Shown here one piece after another: positions 1 to 8,717 of a stretch of 64,000 nt of DNA (positions within the stretch are counted from its first letter, which is position 1; every line of letters starts with the position of its first letter). The stretch lies in assembly GCF_028767025.1 (NCBI RefSeq), contig NZ_JAJQXX010000006.1, positions 85,178-149,177 on the forward strand, read 5' to 3'. The stretch is from Blautia sp. XA-2221. GTDB taxonomy: Bacteria; Bacillota; Clostridia; Lachnospirales; Lachnospiraceae. The notes under the pieces are model-generated. The model did not search any database. It saw only the letters and a list, made by a program, of their open reading frames with translations, and was not told the DNA's origin. The translations under genes were made by a program, and so were the position numbers.

Positions 1-806
1 GGGCTGTGACAGAAATGATGAACCGTTACAATACTTTTGCGGAATTTAATGTGAGAAACCTTCAGGAATATAATAAAAAAGTAGATGGCATGAGGATCCC
101 GGAGGGAGAAACTCCGCCGGAGCGTATGCCTCAGATAATCATTATCGTGGATGAGCTTGCAGACCTGATGATGGTGGCACCGGGAGAAGTGGAGGATGCC
201 ATCTGCCGTCTGGCTCAGCTTGCCCGGGCTGCAGGAATCCATCTGATCATTGCCACACAGCGACCGTCCGTAAATGTTATTACAGGACTGATTAAGGCAA
301 ATATGCCTTCCAGAATTGCCTTTTCCGTGTCTTCAGGCGTGGATTCCAGAACAATTCTGGATATGAACGGAGCGGAAAAGCTTCTTGGAAAAGGAGATAT
401 GCTTTTTTATCCTCAGGGATACCAGAAACCGGCCAGACTGCAGGGCGCTTTTGTATCAGACGAAGAGGTCAGCAGTATTGTGGAGTTCCTTGCAGACAAA
501 AATCCTGCGGCGCAGTATAATCCTCAGATCGAACAGCAGGTAAATACTGCGAGCCTGCCAGGAGGAGGTTCCGGAGCTGAGGAAAGAGATGTGTATTTTG
601 AGGAAGCCGGAAAATTTATTATTGATAAAGAAAAAGCTTCCATCGGGATGCTTCAGCGTATGTTTAAAATCGGATTTAACAGAGCTGCCAGAATTATGGA
701 TCAGCTTTGTGATGCAGGAGTTGTAGGACCGGAGGAAGGCACAAAGCCCCGGAAGGTTCTGATGTCTATGGAGGAATTTCAGAATTTCATTGAAGAAAGT
801 CTGTAG
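1..806 (+). CDS. ftsK: DNA translocase FtsK/SpoIIIE, C-terminal part (5' truncated by window edge)
   Basis: This is the C-terminal part of the hexameric ATPase that pumps double-stranded DNA through the division or sporulation septum. The reading frame is open from the first bases, so the gene begins outside the window; the GTG at position 6 is an internal codon. The visible piece carries the Walker B segment ([13 protein letters not shown]), the conserved [12 protein letters not shown] and [14 protein letters not shown] stretches, and the C-terminal winged-helix gamma domain (about residues 205-265, [17 protein letters not shown]), which in this family reads chromosome orientation sequences. 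The Walker A motif and membrane part lie outside the window. Whether this is the division (FtsK) or sporulation (SpoIIIE) paralogue cannot be decided here. Confidence 0.95.
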   Translation, partial: AVTEMMNRYNTFAEFNVRNLQEYNKKVDGMRIPEGETPPERMPQIIIIVDELADLMMVAPGEVEDAICRLAQLARAAGIHLIIATQRPSVNVITGLIKANMPSRIAFSVSSGVDSRTILDMNGAEKLLGKGDMLFYPQGYQKPARLQGAFVSDEEVSSIVEFLADKNPAAQYNPQIEQQVNTASLPGGGSGAEERDVYFEEAGKFIIDKEKASIGMLQRMFKIGFNRAARIMDQLCDAGVVGPEEGTKPRKVLMSMEEFQNFIEESL

Positions 807-821
807 AGAAAGGAGTTAAAT

Positions 822-1121
822 ATGGTAAAGCACATTGTAATGTGGTCATTTCAGGAAACATTAGACGAAAAACAGAAAAAAGAAGCGGCAGTTCAGATCA
901 AAGAGGGTCTGGAACGTCTTACGGGAATTGTCCCGGGACTGATATCCCTTAAGGTAGTCACAGACGTCCTTCCTGCCAGCACACATGAGATTGGTCTTTT
1001 CTGCGAGTTGGAATCGCAGGAGGCTCTTGACGGCTATCAGGTGCATCCGGAGCATCAGAAAATGGCATCTTTTATCAGGACAGTTACCTGTAATCGTATC
1101 TGTCTTGACTACGAAGTATAA
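822..1121 (+). CDS. Dabb (stress-responsive A/B barrel) domain protein
   Basis: A 99-residue protein that resembles the small dimeric alpha+beta-barrel (Dabb) family: it begins [10 protein letters not shown] and has the KHxxxW/F start and the central VVTD...[21 protein letters not shown] pattern, with [12 protein letters not shown] near the end. It has no signal peptide or membrane segment, so it should be cytosolic. A good ribosome site (AAAGGAG) precedes the ATG. Its TAA stop overlaps the rlmH ATG by one base, so the two are translationally coupled. Dabb proteins have varied or unknown roles, and no substrate can be named. Confidence 0.8.
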   Translation: MVKHIVMWSFQETLDEKQKKEAAVQIKEGLERLTGIVPGLISLKVVTDVLPASTHEIGLFCELESQEALDGYQVHPEHQKMASFIRTVTCNRICLDYEV

Positions 1122-1600
1122 TGGAGATCCGGATTTTATCTGTTGGAAAGATCAAGGAAAAGTATCTTACCGCAGGGATACAGGAATATGCAAAACGTCT
1201 GAGCAGATACTGTAAGCTTACGTTCTGTCAGGTAGCTGATGAAAAGACTCCGGACAAAGCTTCGGAGGCATTAAATGAACAGATCAAAAAAACAGAAGGG
1301 GAGCGTATCATGAAAAATATCCGGGATCAGGATTATGTGATCGCTCTTGCCCTTGACGGGAAAATGCTGGACTCTGTAGAGCTTTCTGAAAAAATCGGTC
1401 AGCTTGGGTTGGAAGGAAAAAGTTCGGTGGCTTTTGTGATCGGAGGTTCTCTTGGTCTGAGCGATCAGGTGCTGAAAAGAGCAGATTTTCATCTGAGCTT
1501 TTCCAGAATGACTTTTCCTCATCAGCTGATGCAGATGATCCTTCTGGAACAGGTATACAGAGGTTTCCGCATTCTGAACAATGAACCTTATCATAAATAA
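1121..1600 (+). CDS. rlmH: 23S rRNA (pseudouridine(1915)-N3)-methyltransferase RlmH
   Basis: SPOUT-class methyltransferase that uses S-adenosylmethionine to methylate pseudouridine 1915 in helix 69 of 23S rRNA. The 159-residue length equals the family's usual length. It starts with the typical [15 protein letters not shown] and ends with the knotted SAM-binding part: [11 protein letters not shown], then [23 protein letters not shown] and the terminal NEPYHK. The start overlaps the preceding Dabb gene by one base. The identification is secure. Confidence 0.97.
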   Translation: MEIRILSVGKIKEKYLTAGIQEYAKRLSRYCKLTFCQVADEKTPDKASEALNEQIKKTEGERIMKNIRDQDYVIALALDGKMLDSVELSEKIGQLGLEGKSSVAFVIGGSLGLSDQVLKRADFHLSFSRMTFPHQLMQMILLEQVYRGFRILNNEPYHK

Positions 1601-1629
1601 TAAAAGTTTTTGCCAGGGAGGATTCTTTT

Positions 1630-1956
1630 ATGGAAATTCAGCGTATTGAAAATATGTGCGGAGGAACCGGTCATGTTCTTCTTAAGCCGGTTCTTGATGA
1701 AAAACAGTTAAATGGAAAATGTGGTCTTTATGCAGAGGTGACTCTGGAACCAGGCTGTTCCCTGGGATACCATGAGCATCACGGAGAAAGCGAAACCTAC
1801 TATATTCTTTCCGGAAAAGGAATCTATAGTGACAATGGAGAGCTTCGTATGGTGGAAACCGGAGATATAACATTTACTCCCGATGGCAAAGGCCATGCGC
1901 TGACAAATGCCGGCGAGGAAAATCTTGTATTTATGGCACTGATCATTTTGAACTGA
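1630..1956 (+). CDS. small cupin-domain protein
   Basis: A 108-residue single-domain cupin. Cupin motif 1 is visible as GYHEHHGESETYYILSGKG (about residues 46-64), with the two His, one Glu and further His typical of a metal site, and motif 2 as GDITFTPDGKGHALTN (about residues 78-93). Such mini-cupins bind a divalent metal and act as isomerases, dioxygenases or small-molecule sensors; the sequence does not say which. The ribosome site GGGAGGA lies 8 bases before the ATG. It stands alone between rlmH and the DUF2284 gene. Confidence 0.85.
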   Translation: MEIQRIENMCGGTGHVLLKPVLDEKQLNGKCGLYAEVTLEPGCSLGYHEHHGESETYYILSGKGIYSDNGELRMVETGDITFTPDGKGHALTNAGEENLVFMALIILN

Positions 1957-2043
1957 GGCTGCTGTGGTCTTGCTGGCGTCAGGAACCAGGCGGTTCATCT
2001 GAAAAAGTTGAAATACAGTCAGTGCAGAAGGAAGGATATACTT

Positions 2044-2598
2044 ATGAAAAAACAGTTGGATATCGGAAAATTTGAGGAATTTATTTCTCAGTTTCCGGTG
2101 TATGAGTACCGGATTCTTGATACAAAAGGAATCCAGGTAAGAGAAAGGGTTCGCACCATCTGCAGCCAGGAATGTGAGCGTTTTGGTACTACCTGGGCCT
2201 GTCCTCCGGCTGTGGGCTCTCTGGAGCAGTGCCGGGACAGAATCAGCAGATATCCTCAGGCAGTATTTTTTTCCAGTGTGGCAGAAGTGTCTGATCTTAT
2301 GAATATGGAGGAAATGCTTTCCACCAGACACCAGCACGAAAAAATTACAGAAGATATTGCTTCTTTTCTCAGAACTCAGGGCTTTTCAGTTTTTACCCTG
2401 TCCACGGAATCCTGTGATATCTGTGAAGAGTGTACCTTTCCTCAGGGAAAGCCTTGCAGACATCCGGAAAAAATGCACCCATGTCTGGAAAGCCATGGAG
2501 TAGTGGCTGCGGAAATTGTAGAAGAACAGCAAATGGAATACAGTCTTGGCGGAAACACAATTTTGTGGTTTTCTATGGTATTGTTCCGTCAGGAATAA
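2044..2598 (+). CDS. DUF2284 predicted metal-binding protein
   Basis: A 184-residue cysteine-rich protein of the DUF2284 family. Two Cys clusters are visible: CSQECERFGTTWACPP (about residues 39-54) and CDICEECTFPQGKPCRHP with a further MHPC (about residues 123-146), arranged as for an Fe-S cluster or other metal. The function of the family is unknown; some members sit near corrinoid or redox enzymes. I chose the ATG at 2044 because AAGGAAGG lies 8 bases upstream; the in-frame ATG at 2008 has no ribosome site. A terminator follows directly. Confidence 0.8.
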   Translation: MKKQLDIGKFEEFISQFPVYEYRILDTKGIQVRERVRTICSQECERFGTTWACPPAVGSLEQCRDRISRYPQAVFFSSVAEVSDLMNMEEMLSTRHQHEKITEDIASFLRTQGFSVFTLSTESCDICEECTFPQGKPCRHPEKMHPCLESHGVVAAEIVEEQQMEYSLGGNTILWFSMVLFRQE

Positions 2599-2602
2599 AG
2601 AC

Positions 2603-2643
2603 AAAGCCTTCGGCATAAATTACGATAAAAGCCGAAGGTTTTT
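2603..2643 (+). terminator. Rho-independent terminator after the DUF2284 gene
   Basis: The arms CCTTCGGC (2607-2614) and GCCGAAGG (2631-2638) pair perfectly, extended by AAAG with TTTT, around a 16-base loop and followed by a U-run. It lies 40 bases before the proposed yqfC start, so yqfC needs a promoter in or beyond this hairpin. Confidence 0.85.
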
Positions 2644-2682
2644 CTGTTTTTGTGCCCGCGGGAGCCAGAGGAGGACGATGCT

Positions 2683-2967
2683 TTGTTTTTTCAGCAAAAA
2701 AGAAAACATCTCAGGGAAGGTTTTCTGACTGCTCTTGAGGTTCCCAGAGATCTTGCCTGTAGAGAGACGGTAGTCACACTGACAGGATGCAGCCAGGCTG
2801 TCATTGAAAATTACCGCAGTATTCTGAAACTGACAGAGGATGAAATCATAATCAGTACCTTTTCGGGAAAGCTGACAATTACTGGGGAAAATCTGGAAAT
2901 TCCCTGGTATACCATGGAAGAAATGACAATTACAGGAAAAATTTCCCGGGTGGTGCCGGAACGGTAG
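2683..2967 (+). CDS. yqfC: sporulation protein YqfC (YabP family)
   Basis: A small sporulation protein of the YabP/YqfC family, which in Bacillus subtilis is made in the mother cell under sigma-E together with YqfD. I chose the TTG at 2683: AGAGGAGGA ends 8 bases upstream, and the resulting 94 residues match the usual length of about 93. An upstream in-frame TTG at 2650 gives 105 residues but has no ribosome site and sits in the terminator's U-run; the ATG at 2678 is in another frame. Family features visible are a basic N-terminus, LEVPRD, VVTLTGCSQAVIENYRSI and a strand-rich C-terminal half (GKLTITGENLEI). It is followed 9 bases later by yqfD. Confidence 0.88.
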   Translation: MFFQQKRKHLREGFLTALEVPRDLACRETVVTLTGCSQAVIENYRSILKLTEDEIIISTFSGKLTITGENLEIPWYTMEEMTITGKISRVVPER

Positions 2968-2976
2968 GAGGAATCT

Positions 2977-4203
2977 ATGGAAAAAATCCTTTGTTTTCTG
3001 AATGGATATGTAAAAATTCTTATCCATGGAGGACAGACAGAACGTTTTTTTAATCTCTGTATGGCAAGAGGGATCGTGGTTCGGGATCTGAAGCAAAATA
3101 AGGATAACAGCTTTTCCTGTATTCTTTCTGTCAGCCATTTTTTCCTGCTGGGATCAATACGAAGAAAAACAAAAGTAAGGATACATATTCTGGAGAAGCA
3201 CGGGCTTCCCTTCTGGATGGAAAAAAGTGCAAAAAGAAAAGCTTTTTTTCTCGGCATGTTTTCATTTGGGCTGCTTCTCCTAATCCTTTCCGGACGTATC
3301 TGGAATATCCATATTGAGGGAAACAGGGCAAACAGTACACCGGAAATCCTGAAATTTTTGGAAGTCCAGGGAGTTTCCCATGGCATGAAAAAAGGTTCTG
3401 TAAACTGTAATGCCATTGCGTCTGCCATCCGGGAAGAATATCCTCAGACTGCCTGGGTGTCTGCAAGAACTGAGGGAACACAGCTTATCATTACAGTAAA
3501 AGAAGGGGATTTCCGAAATAAGAAGCAAAAAGAAAAAACAGAATCCTGCAATCTGACGGCCACAGAAGCCGGAACAGTAGTAAGGATCATTACCAGAGCC
3601 GGGGTACCACAGATCAGACCAGGGGAAATATGTAAAAAAGGAGATATCCTGGTTTCCGGCTGTCTTGAATTGAAAAATGACAGTCAGGAAGTGACCCGCT
3701 ATGAGTATGTTCATGCAGATGCAGATATTTACATAAAAAGGAAATTACCTTATTATGCTGAACTGCCCCTGGAGTATGAAACGGAAATCAGAGAAAATAT
3801 TCAGGAAACTGGAGGTTTTTTAAAGATTGGAAGGCTATACTTGGAATGGGGAGAAAAACATAAAAACGGGTGGCATACTCTCAAAGAGGAATTTCCGGTG
3901 AAGCTTACCGAGAATTTTAAGCTTCCTGTTTCTACTGGACGCATTACTATGAACCGGTACCGGAAGAAAAAGCTTATGCGTACAGAAAAAGAGGCAAAAG
4001 CAGAGGCTTTTTCCATTCTTCAGGATTATGAAGAAAAATTAATGGAAAAGGGGGTTCAAATATCTGCAAATAATGTTAAAATAGATGTGGATCACAGAAC
4101 CTGTATCAGCAGAGGAAATCTGGAGATCATTGAAAAAATCGGAAAGGAAACTCCGGTGGAAATACTGGAGCAACCGAAAGAAAGGACAACAGAGAATGGC
4201 TAA
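2977..4203 (+). CDS. yqfD: sporulation protein YqfD
   Basis: A 408-residue bitopic membrane protein of the YqfD sporulation family. The cytosolic N-terminus (FLNGYVKILIHGGQTERFFNLC...G) matches the family, followed by one membrane segment (about residues 88-107, FFLGMFSFGLLLLILSG), then a FtsQ/POTRA-like extracytoplasmic part that begins IWNIHIEGN, and a long beta-rich C-terminal region with EAGTVVRIITRAGVPQIRPGE. YqfD lies between yqfC and phoH as in many spore formers. Its last 8 bases overlap the phoH start, which implies translational coupling. The biochemical role of YqfD is not known. Confidence 0.93.
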   Translation: MEKILCFLNGYVKILIHGGQTERFFNLCMARGIVVRDLKQNKDNSFSCILSVSHFFLLGSIRRKTKVRIHILEKHGLPFWMEKSAKRKAFFLGMFSFGLLLLILSGRIWNIHIEGNRANSTPEILKFLEVQGVSHGMKKGSVNCNAIASAIREEYPQTAWVSARTEGTQLIITVKEGDFRNKKQKEKTESCNLTATEAGTVVRIITRAGVPQIRPGEICKKGDILVSGCLELKNDSQEVTRYEYVHADADIYIKRKLPYYAELPLEYETEIRENIQETGGFLKIGRLYLEWGEKHKNGWHTLKEEFPVKLTENFKLPVSTGRITMNRYRKKKLMRTEKEAKAEAFSILQDYEEKLMEKGVQISANNVKIDVDHRTCISRGNLEIIEKIGKETPVEILEQPKERTTENG

Positions 4204-5209
4204 CAGTATTATCGAACTGCATCTGGAAATTCCGGCTGATCTGGAAGGGAATGTATTCGGGCAGTTCGACGAACATCTGAAACTGATCGAAAGAACATTG
4301 AATGTTACTCTGATATCAAGAGACGGCATTCTGAAAATACTTGGAACTGAGGGAAGCGCTTCCCAGGCAAAGAAACTGATCGGCGAACTGGTAGTTCTGG
4401 CGCAGAGAGGAAATACCATTACAAAACAGAACGTCAGTTATGCACTGGCTCTTGCCATGGAGCAGAGAAACGAGGTTCTTACAGAAATTGATAAAGACTT
4501 TATCTGTAACACCATACAGGGACGTCCGATTAAACCCAAAACTCTGGGACAGAAGGAATATGTGGAGCAGATCCGCAAAAAAATGATTGTTTTCGGAGTA
4601 GGGCCTGCGGGAACAGGAAAAACCTATCTTGCAATGGCAATGGCAGTTACTGCGTTCAGAAACGAAGAAGTCAGCCGTATCATTCTGACCCGTCCGGCAA
4701 TTGAAGCAGGAGAAAAGCTGGGATTTCTGCCCGGAGATCTTCAGAGTAAGGTAGATCCATATCTCCGCCCTCTTTATGATGCACTTTACCAGATCATGGG
4801 GGCAGACAGCTTTGCAAAAAATATGGAGAGAGGGCTGATAGAGGTTGCGCCTCTTGCCTATATGAGAGGACGTACTCTTGACAACGCCTTTATTATTCTT
4901 GACGAGGCGCAGAATACTACGCCTGCACAGATGAAAATGTTCCTGACCCGTATCGGTTTTGGCTCAAAAGTTATTATTACAGGAGATGCTTCTCAGAAGG
5001 ATCTTCCCAGAGATGCGGTTTCCGGCCTAGATGTTGCCATGAAGGTTCTGAAAAAAATAGAGGATATCGGATTCTGTCAGCTTACCAGCAAGGATGTTGT
5101 GCGTCATCCTCTTGTTCAGCAGATCGTGCAGGCATACGACGAATATGAGAAAAAACAGAAGCCGGCGAAGCCACGTACAGCCCGCCGCAGTCAGGAGAAA
5201 AAATCATGA
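4196..5209 (+). CDS. phoH: PhoH family ATPase
   Basis: A P-loop ATPase of the PhoH family, related to superfamily 1 helicases and linked with RNA handling alongside YbeY. The 337 residues show an N-terminal KH-like nucleic-acid-binding region (IIELHLEIPADLEGNVFGQFDEHL...), Walker A GPAGTGKTYLA, ILTRPAIEAGEKLGFLPGD and the Walker B FIILDEAQN, then ITGDASQKDLP. I chose the ATG at 4196, with AAAGGA upstream; the track-like extension to 4085 would run through the end of yqfD. The gene overlaps ybeY by ATGA. Confidence 0.95.
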   Translation: MANSIIELHLEIPADLEGNVFGQFDEHLKLIERTLNVTLISRDGILKILGTEGSASQAKKLIGELVVLAQRGNTITKQNVSYALALAMEQRNEVLTEIDKDFICNTIQGRPIKPKTLGQKEYVEQIRKKMIVFGVGPAGTGKTYLAMAMAVTAFRNEEVSRIILTRPAIEAGEKLGFLPGDLQSKVDPYLRPLYDALYQIMGADSFAKNMERGLIEVAPLAYMRGRTLDNAFIILDEAQNTTPAQMKMFLTRIGFGSKVIITGDASQKDLPRDAVSGLDVAMKVLKKIEDIGFCQLTSKDVVRHPLVQQIVQAYDEYEKKQKPAKPRTARRSQEKKS

Positions 5210-5700
5210 CGATTCAGATAGATTATGAAACAGAAAAAAAACTGGACATTGATTACACAGAGCTTGCCAATCGTGTGGCACATAAGATCCTGGAAACCGA
5301 GCAGTGTCCCTATGAGGTCAGCGTGAATCTTGTGATTACGGATAACGAGGAGATCAGGGAAGTAAATGCCCAGTTCAGAAATATCAATGCGCCTACAGAC
5401 GTGCTTTCTTTTCCCATGATTCCGTTTCCGTCACCTGCAGATTATTCTATTATTGAGGATCAGGATGAATATTTTGACCTGGATACAGACGAGCTTCTGC
5501 TGGGGGACGTTATGATCTCTGTGGATCGTGTATATTCTCAGGCTGAGGAATACGGGCACAGTACAGAAAGAGAGTTCAGCTTTCTTTTTGCACACAGCAT
5601 GCTTCACCTTCTGGGATACGACCACATGGAGCCGGAAGAGGCGGAAGTGATGGAGAAGAAACAGGCAGAGGCCCTGGCAGCTCTTGGCATCAACAGATAA
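5206..5700 (+). CDS. ybeY: endoribonuclease YbeY
   Basis: Zinc-dependent single-strand endoribonuclease needed for 16S rRNA 3'-end maturation and ribosome quality control. The signature zinc site HSMLHLLGYDH (H-x3-H-x5-H) is intact near residues 128-138, and the NxxFRNINAPTDVLSFP stretch is typical. At 164 residues it is of usual length. The ATG overlaps the phoH stop (ATGA), so the phoH-ybeY pair is translationally coupled. Confidence 0.97.
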   Translation: MTIQIDYETEKKLDIDYTELANRVAHKILETEQCPYEVSVNLVITDNEEIREVNAQFRNINAPTDVLSFPMIPFPSPADYSIIEDQDEYFDLDTDELLLGDVMISVDRVYSQAEEYGHSTEREFSFLFAHSMLHLLGYDHMEPEEAEVMEKKQAEALAALGINR

Positions 5701-5735
5701 AAACAGACAAAACAGATTTGGAGAGACAGACAACA

Positions 5736-6590
5736 ATGAATTACCGGGAATTATTAAAAGACAAAAAACGTGTTGTGATCAAAGTAGGTTCTTCCTCCCT
5801 GATCCACAAGGAAACAGGAAGACTTGATCTGCGCAAGCTGGAAGTGCTTGTTCGAGAGATCAGTGACCTTCACAATCAGGGAAAGGATGTGGTTCTTGTA
5901 ACATCAGGCGCCGTTGCGGTGGGATCTGCCGCGCTGGGACTTAATGAACGTCCTGGAGAGCTGAAAGTAAAACAGGCGTGTTCCGCAGTAGGTCAGGCAA
6001 GACTTATGATGATCTATCAGAAACTTTTTGCCGAATATAATCAGATGGCAGCCCAGATCCTTATGACAAAGAATACTATGGTCAATAACCTGAACCGTAT
6101 GCATGCCCGTAATACCTTTGAGGAACTGCTGACACTGAATACCATTCCTGTGGTCAATGAAAATGACTCTATTTCAAGCTTTGAACTGGAAGCACTGGAT
6201 TCCTTTGGCGATAATGATACGCTTTCCGCAGTCATCGCAGCTCTGATCGGCGCGGATCTTCTGATCCTGCTTTCGGATATTGACGGTCTGTTTACAGATG
6301 ATCCCAATACCAATCCGGATGCAAAATTTATCGATACAGTAGAAAAGTTGGATGAAAAGCTGAAAAGCATGGGAAAAGGACCGGGAAGCAAAGTGGGAAC
6401 TGGAGGAATGGCAACAAAGCTTACGGCTGCAGAGATTGCAACAGCTGCAGGAGCCGATATGGTGATCGCCAACGGCGGAGATTTTCACGTGATACACAAG
6501 GTTATGGAAGGCCGTAATTACGGAACTTTATTTGTTGGAAATCAAAAAGAGGAATTTTATCTGATTGACTATATAGAAAAACTGCTGTAG
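5736..6590 (+). CDS. proB: glutamate 5-kinase (short form without PUA domain)
   Basis: First enzyme of proline synthesis: ATP-dependent phosphorylation of glutamate to gamma-glutamyl phosphate, which ProA then reduces. The 284-residue protein has the amino-acid kinase fold, with KVGSSSL near the N-terminus, VLVTSGAVAVGSAALGL, NENDS, FGDNDTLSA, LLSDIDGLFTDDP and the GSKVGTGGMATKLTAA loop. The sequence stops after the kinase domain, so the C-terminal PUA domain found in the roughly 365-residue forms is missing; short forms are known in several bacteria. I chose the ATG at 5736 (GGAGAG upstream) over the TTG at 5718. proA follows three genes later. Confidence 0.95.
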   Translation: MNYRELLKDKKRVVIKVGSSSLIHKETGRLDLRKLEVLVREISDLHNQGKDVVLVTSGAVAVGSAALGLNERPGELKVKQACSAVGQARLMMIYQKLFAEYNQMAAQILMTKNTMVNNLNRMHARNTFEELLTLNTIPVVNENDSISSFELEALDSFGDNDTLSAVIAALIGADLLILLSDIDGLFTDDPNTNPDAKFIDTVEKLDEKLKSMGKGPGSKVGTGGMATKLTAAEIATAAGADMVIANGGDFHVIHKVMEGRNYGTLFVGNQKEEFYLIDYIEKLL

Positions 6591-6683
6591 TCGGAACCGA
6601 CAACCCGTCTGCAATCGTAGGATAGACAACAGACCCTGGAGAGGGATTATAAATACTACTATTATATAATATGAGGAAAAAAC

Positions 6684-6905
6684 ATGGATAACATAAAAAT
6701 CGACCGTATCAATACACTTGCCCATAAGGCAAAAAGCGTTGGTCTTACAGAAGAAGAAAAAAAGGAAAGAGATGCTCTCCGTAAAGAATATATTGCAACC
6801 ATCCGCATGAATTTAAGAAGTCAGCTTGACAATATTGATATTAAAGAAAGCGATGGAAGCGTTACGAACTTAGGTGAAAAATATGGAAGAAAAGAAAGCC
6901 ATTAG
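6684..6905 (+). CDS. DUF896 (UPF0291, YnzC-like) small protein
   Basis: A 73-residue protein of the DUF896/UPF0291 family, with the diagnostic INTLAHKAKSVGLTEEEKKERDALRKEYIA helix pair and the C-terminal MNLRSQLDNI followed by ESDGSVTNLG. Family members are short cytosolic helical hairpins of unknown function (YnzC in Bacillus subtilis). The ATG is preceded by TGAGGA. Its 3' end overlaps the next gene by 23 bases. Confidence 0.9.
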   Translation: MDNIKIDRINTLAHKAKSVGLTEEEKKERDALRKEYIATIRMNLRSQLDNIDIKESDGSVTNLGEKYGRKESH

Positions 6906-7434
6906 AAAACAGATTTTTGCAGAGAGAAAAGCACATTCTGATAAAGAAATACAGGAATGGAGCAAAAAGATCACAGAAAATATCGCAGCTCTTCCGGAAT
7001 ATCAGACTGCAGACAGAATTCTTATTTATGCAGATTACAATCATGAAGTAATGACAGGTTTTCTGATTGAAAAAGCCTGGAAAGACGGAAAAGAAATCGC
7101 TGTGCCAAAGGTGCAGGGAACTGATATGATTTTTTATAAACTCACAGATTTTGCACAGCTGGAACCGGGATACTATGGTATTCCGGAGCCGGTGTCAGGA
7201 GAGATTGTCCAGTGGGAGGATGCCCTGATGATCATGCCCGGCGTTGCCTTTGACAGACAGAACCACAGAGTTGGATATGGAGGCGGATTTTATGACCGGT
7301 ATCTGGAAAAACATCCCCGGATAAAACGCGTGGCAGCAGCTTTTGAATTTCAGCTTCTTCCCCAGGTTCCAACAGAGCCTACCGATATTTCACCTGAGAT
7401 TATTGTAACAGAAAAACAGTGCCTGAGAGGCTAA
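6883..7434 (+). CDS. 5-formyltetrahydrofolate cyclo-ligase
   Basis: Converts 5-formyltetrahydrofolate to 5,10-methenyltetrahydrofolate using ATP, returning storage folate to the one-carbon pool. The 183 residues show the basic N-terminus (KKAIRKQIFAERKAHS), IPEPVSG, and the C-terminal signature MPGVAFDRQNHRVGYGGGFYDRYL. I took the ATG at 6883, 7 bases after AGGTGA, rather than the GTG at 6874. It overlaps the DUF896 gene and is followed by proA at 18 bases, so it belongs to the proline operon by position though not by pathway. Confidence 0.93.
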   Translation: MEEKKAIRKQIFAERKAHSDKEIQEWSKKITENIAALPEYQTADRILIYADYNHEVMTGFLIEKAWKDGKEIAVPKVQGTDMIFYKLTDFAQLEPGYYGIPEPVSGEIVQWEDALMIMPGVAFDRQNHRVGYGGGFYDRYLEKHPRIKRVAAAFEFQLLPQVPTEPTDISPEIIVTEKQCLRG

Positions 7435-7452
7435 AATTCAGGAGGTCAGATT

Positions 7453-8703
7453 ATGAAAGAAATGCTTGTTCAGCTTGGAAAACGTGCAAAGGATGCAGAA
7501 ACTGCTCTCCGCACGATTTCTACAGATAAAAAAAATCAGGTGCTTGCCGCTGTGGCAGATCATCTGGTTGAAAGTTCAGAAACTCTTTTAAAAGCAAACG
7601 AAGAAGATGTAAAAAACGGAAAGGCAAATCATATGCCGGAAGGACTGGTGGACAGACTCCTTCTTACCAGAGAAAGAATTGAAGGAATGGCAGACGGACT
7701 TCGCCAGCTTGTAGATCTGGAAGATCCCATTGGGGAAGTTACCGGAATGAAAAAGCGTCCCAACGGACTTCTGATCGGACAGAAAAGAGTACCTCTTGGA
7801 GTGATCGGAATTATTTATGAAGCGCGTCCAAACGTAACTGCCGATGCTTTCGGACTTTGTTTCAAAACAGGAAATGTTGTGATCCTGAAAGGCGGAAGCG
7901 ATGCGATTCATTCCAATCAGGCAATTGTCGCATGTATCCGTGAAACATTAAGGACTCAGGGCATCACAGAAGATGCCATACAGCTGATCGAGGATACTTC
8001 CAGAGAAACTGCTGCGGAATTTATGAAAATGAATGAATACGTGGATGTGCTGATCCCACGGGGCGGAAAAGGACTTATCCGGGCAGTGGTAAATCAGAGC
8101 ACCATTCCGGTTATTGAGACAGGTACCGGAAATTGTCATATTTATGTAGACGAAACAGCTGACCTGGAAATGGCGGCAGATATTATCATAAATGCCAAAA
8201 CTCAGAGAGTTGGAGTATGTAATGCCTGTGAATCTCTTCTTGTACATGACAGTATAAAAGAAGCGCTTCTTCCTGTACTTTCAGAAAAGCTTCGTGAAAA
8301 GCATGTGGAAATACGTGCGGATCAGAAAGCTCTGTCTCTGATGCCGGGCGCTGTTCCTGCTGATGAAGAGGACTGGGGAACGGAATATCTGGATTACATA
8401 CTGTCTATTAAAATAGTGTATTCTGTAGAGGAAGCCATTGCGCATATCAATCGTTACAACACAGGCCATTCAGAGGCTATTATCACAAACAGCTATACAC
8501 ATGCACAGAAATTCCTGGACGAGGTAGACGCTGCTGCAGTTTACGTTAATGCTTCCACCAGATTTACAGATGGATGTGAATTTGGATATGGAGCGGAAAT
8601 CGGCATCAGTACCCAGAAGCTTCACGCCAGAGGGCCTATGGGACTTCTTGCTCTGACAACTACTAAGTATATTATTTACGGAAATGGTCAGATACGTCCG
8701 TAA
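7453..8703 (+). CDS. proA: gamma-glutamyl phosphate reductase
   Basis: NADPH-dependent reduction of gamma-glutamyl phosphate to glutamate 5-semialdehyde, the second step of proline synthesis. The 416-residue length is standard. Visible family motifs are [21 protein letters not shown] with [34 protein letters not shown], the catalytic-cysteine segment [14 protein letters not shown], and the C-terminal [35 protein letters not shown] precedes the ATG. It pairs functionally with the upstream proB. Confidence 0.97.
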   Translation: MKEMLVQLGKRAKDAETALRTISTDKKNQVLAAVADHLVESSETLLKANEEDVKNGKANHMPEGLVDRLLLTRERIEGMADGLRQLVDLEDPIGEVTGMKKRPNGLLIGQKRVPLGVIGIIYEARPNVTADAFGLCFKTGNVVILKGGSDAIHSNQAIVACIRETLRTQGITEDAIQLIEDTSRETAAEFMKMNEYVDVLIPRGGKGLIRAVVNQSTIPVIETGTGNCHIYVDETADLEMAADIIINAKTQRVGVCNACESLLVHDSIKEALLPVLSEKLREKHVEIRADQKALSLMPGAVPADEEDWGTEYLDYILSIKIVYSVEEAIAHINRYNTGHSEAIITNSYTHAQKFLDEVDAAAVYVNASTRFTDGCEFGYGAEIGISTQKLHARGPMGLLALTTTKYIIYGNGQIRP

Positions 8704-8717
8704 GATAGGAGGACTAA

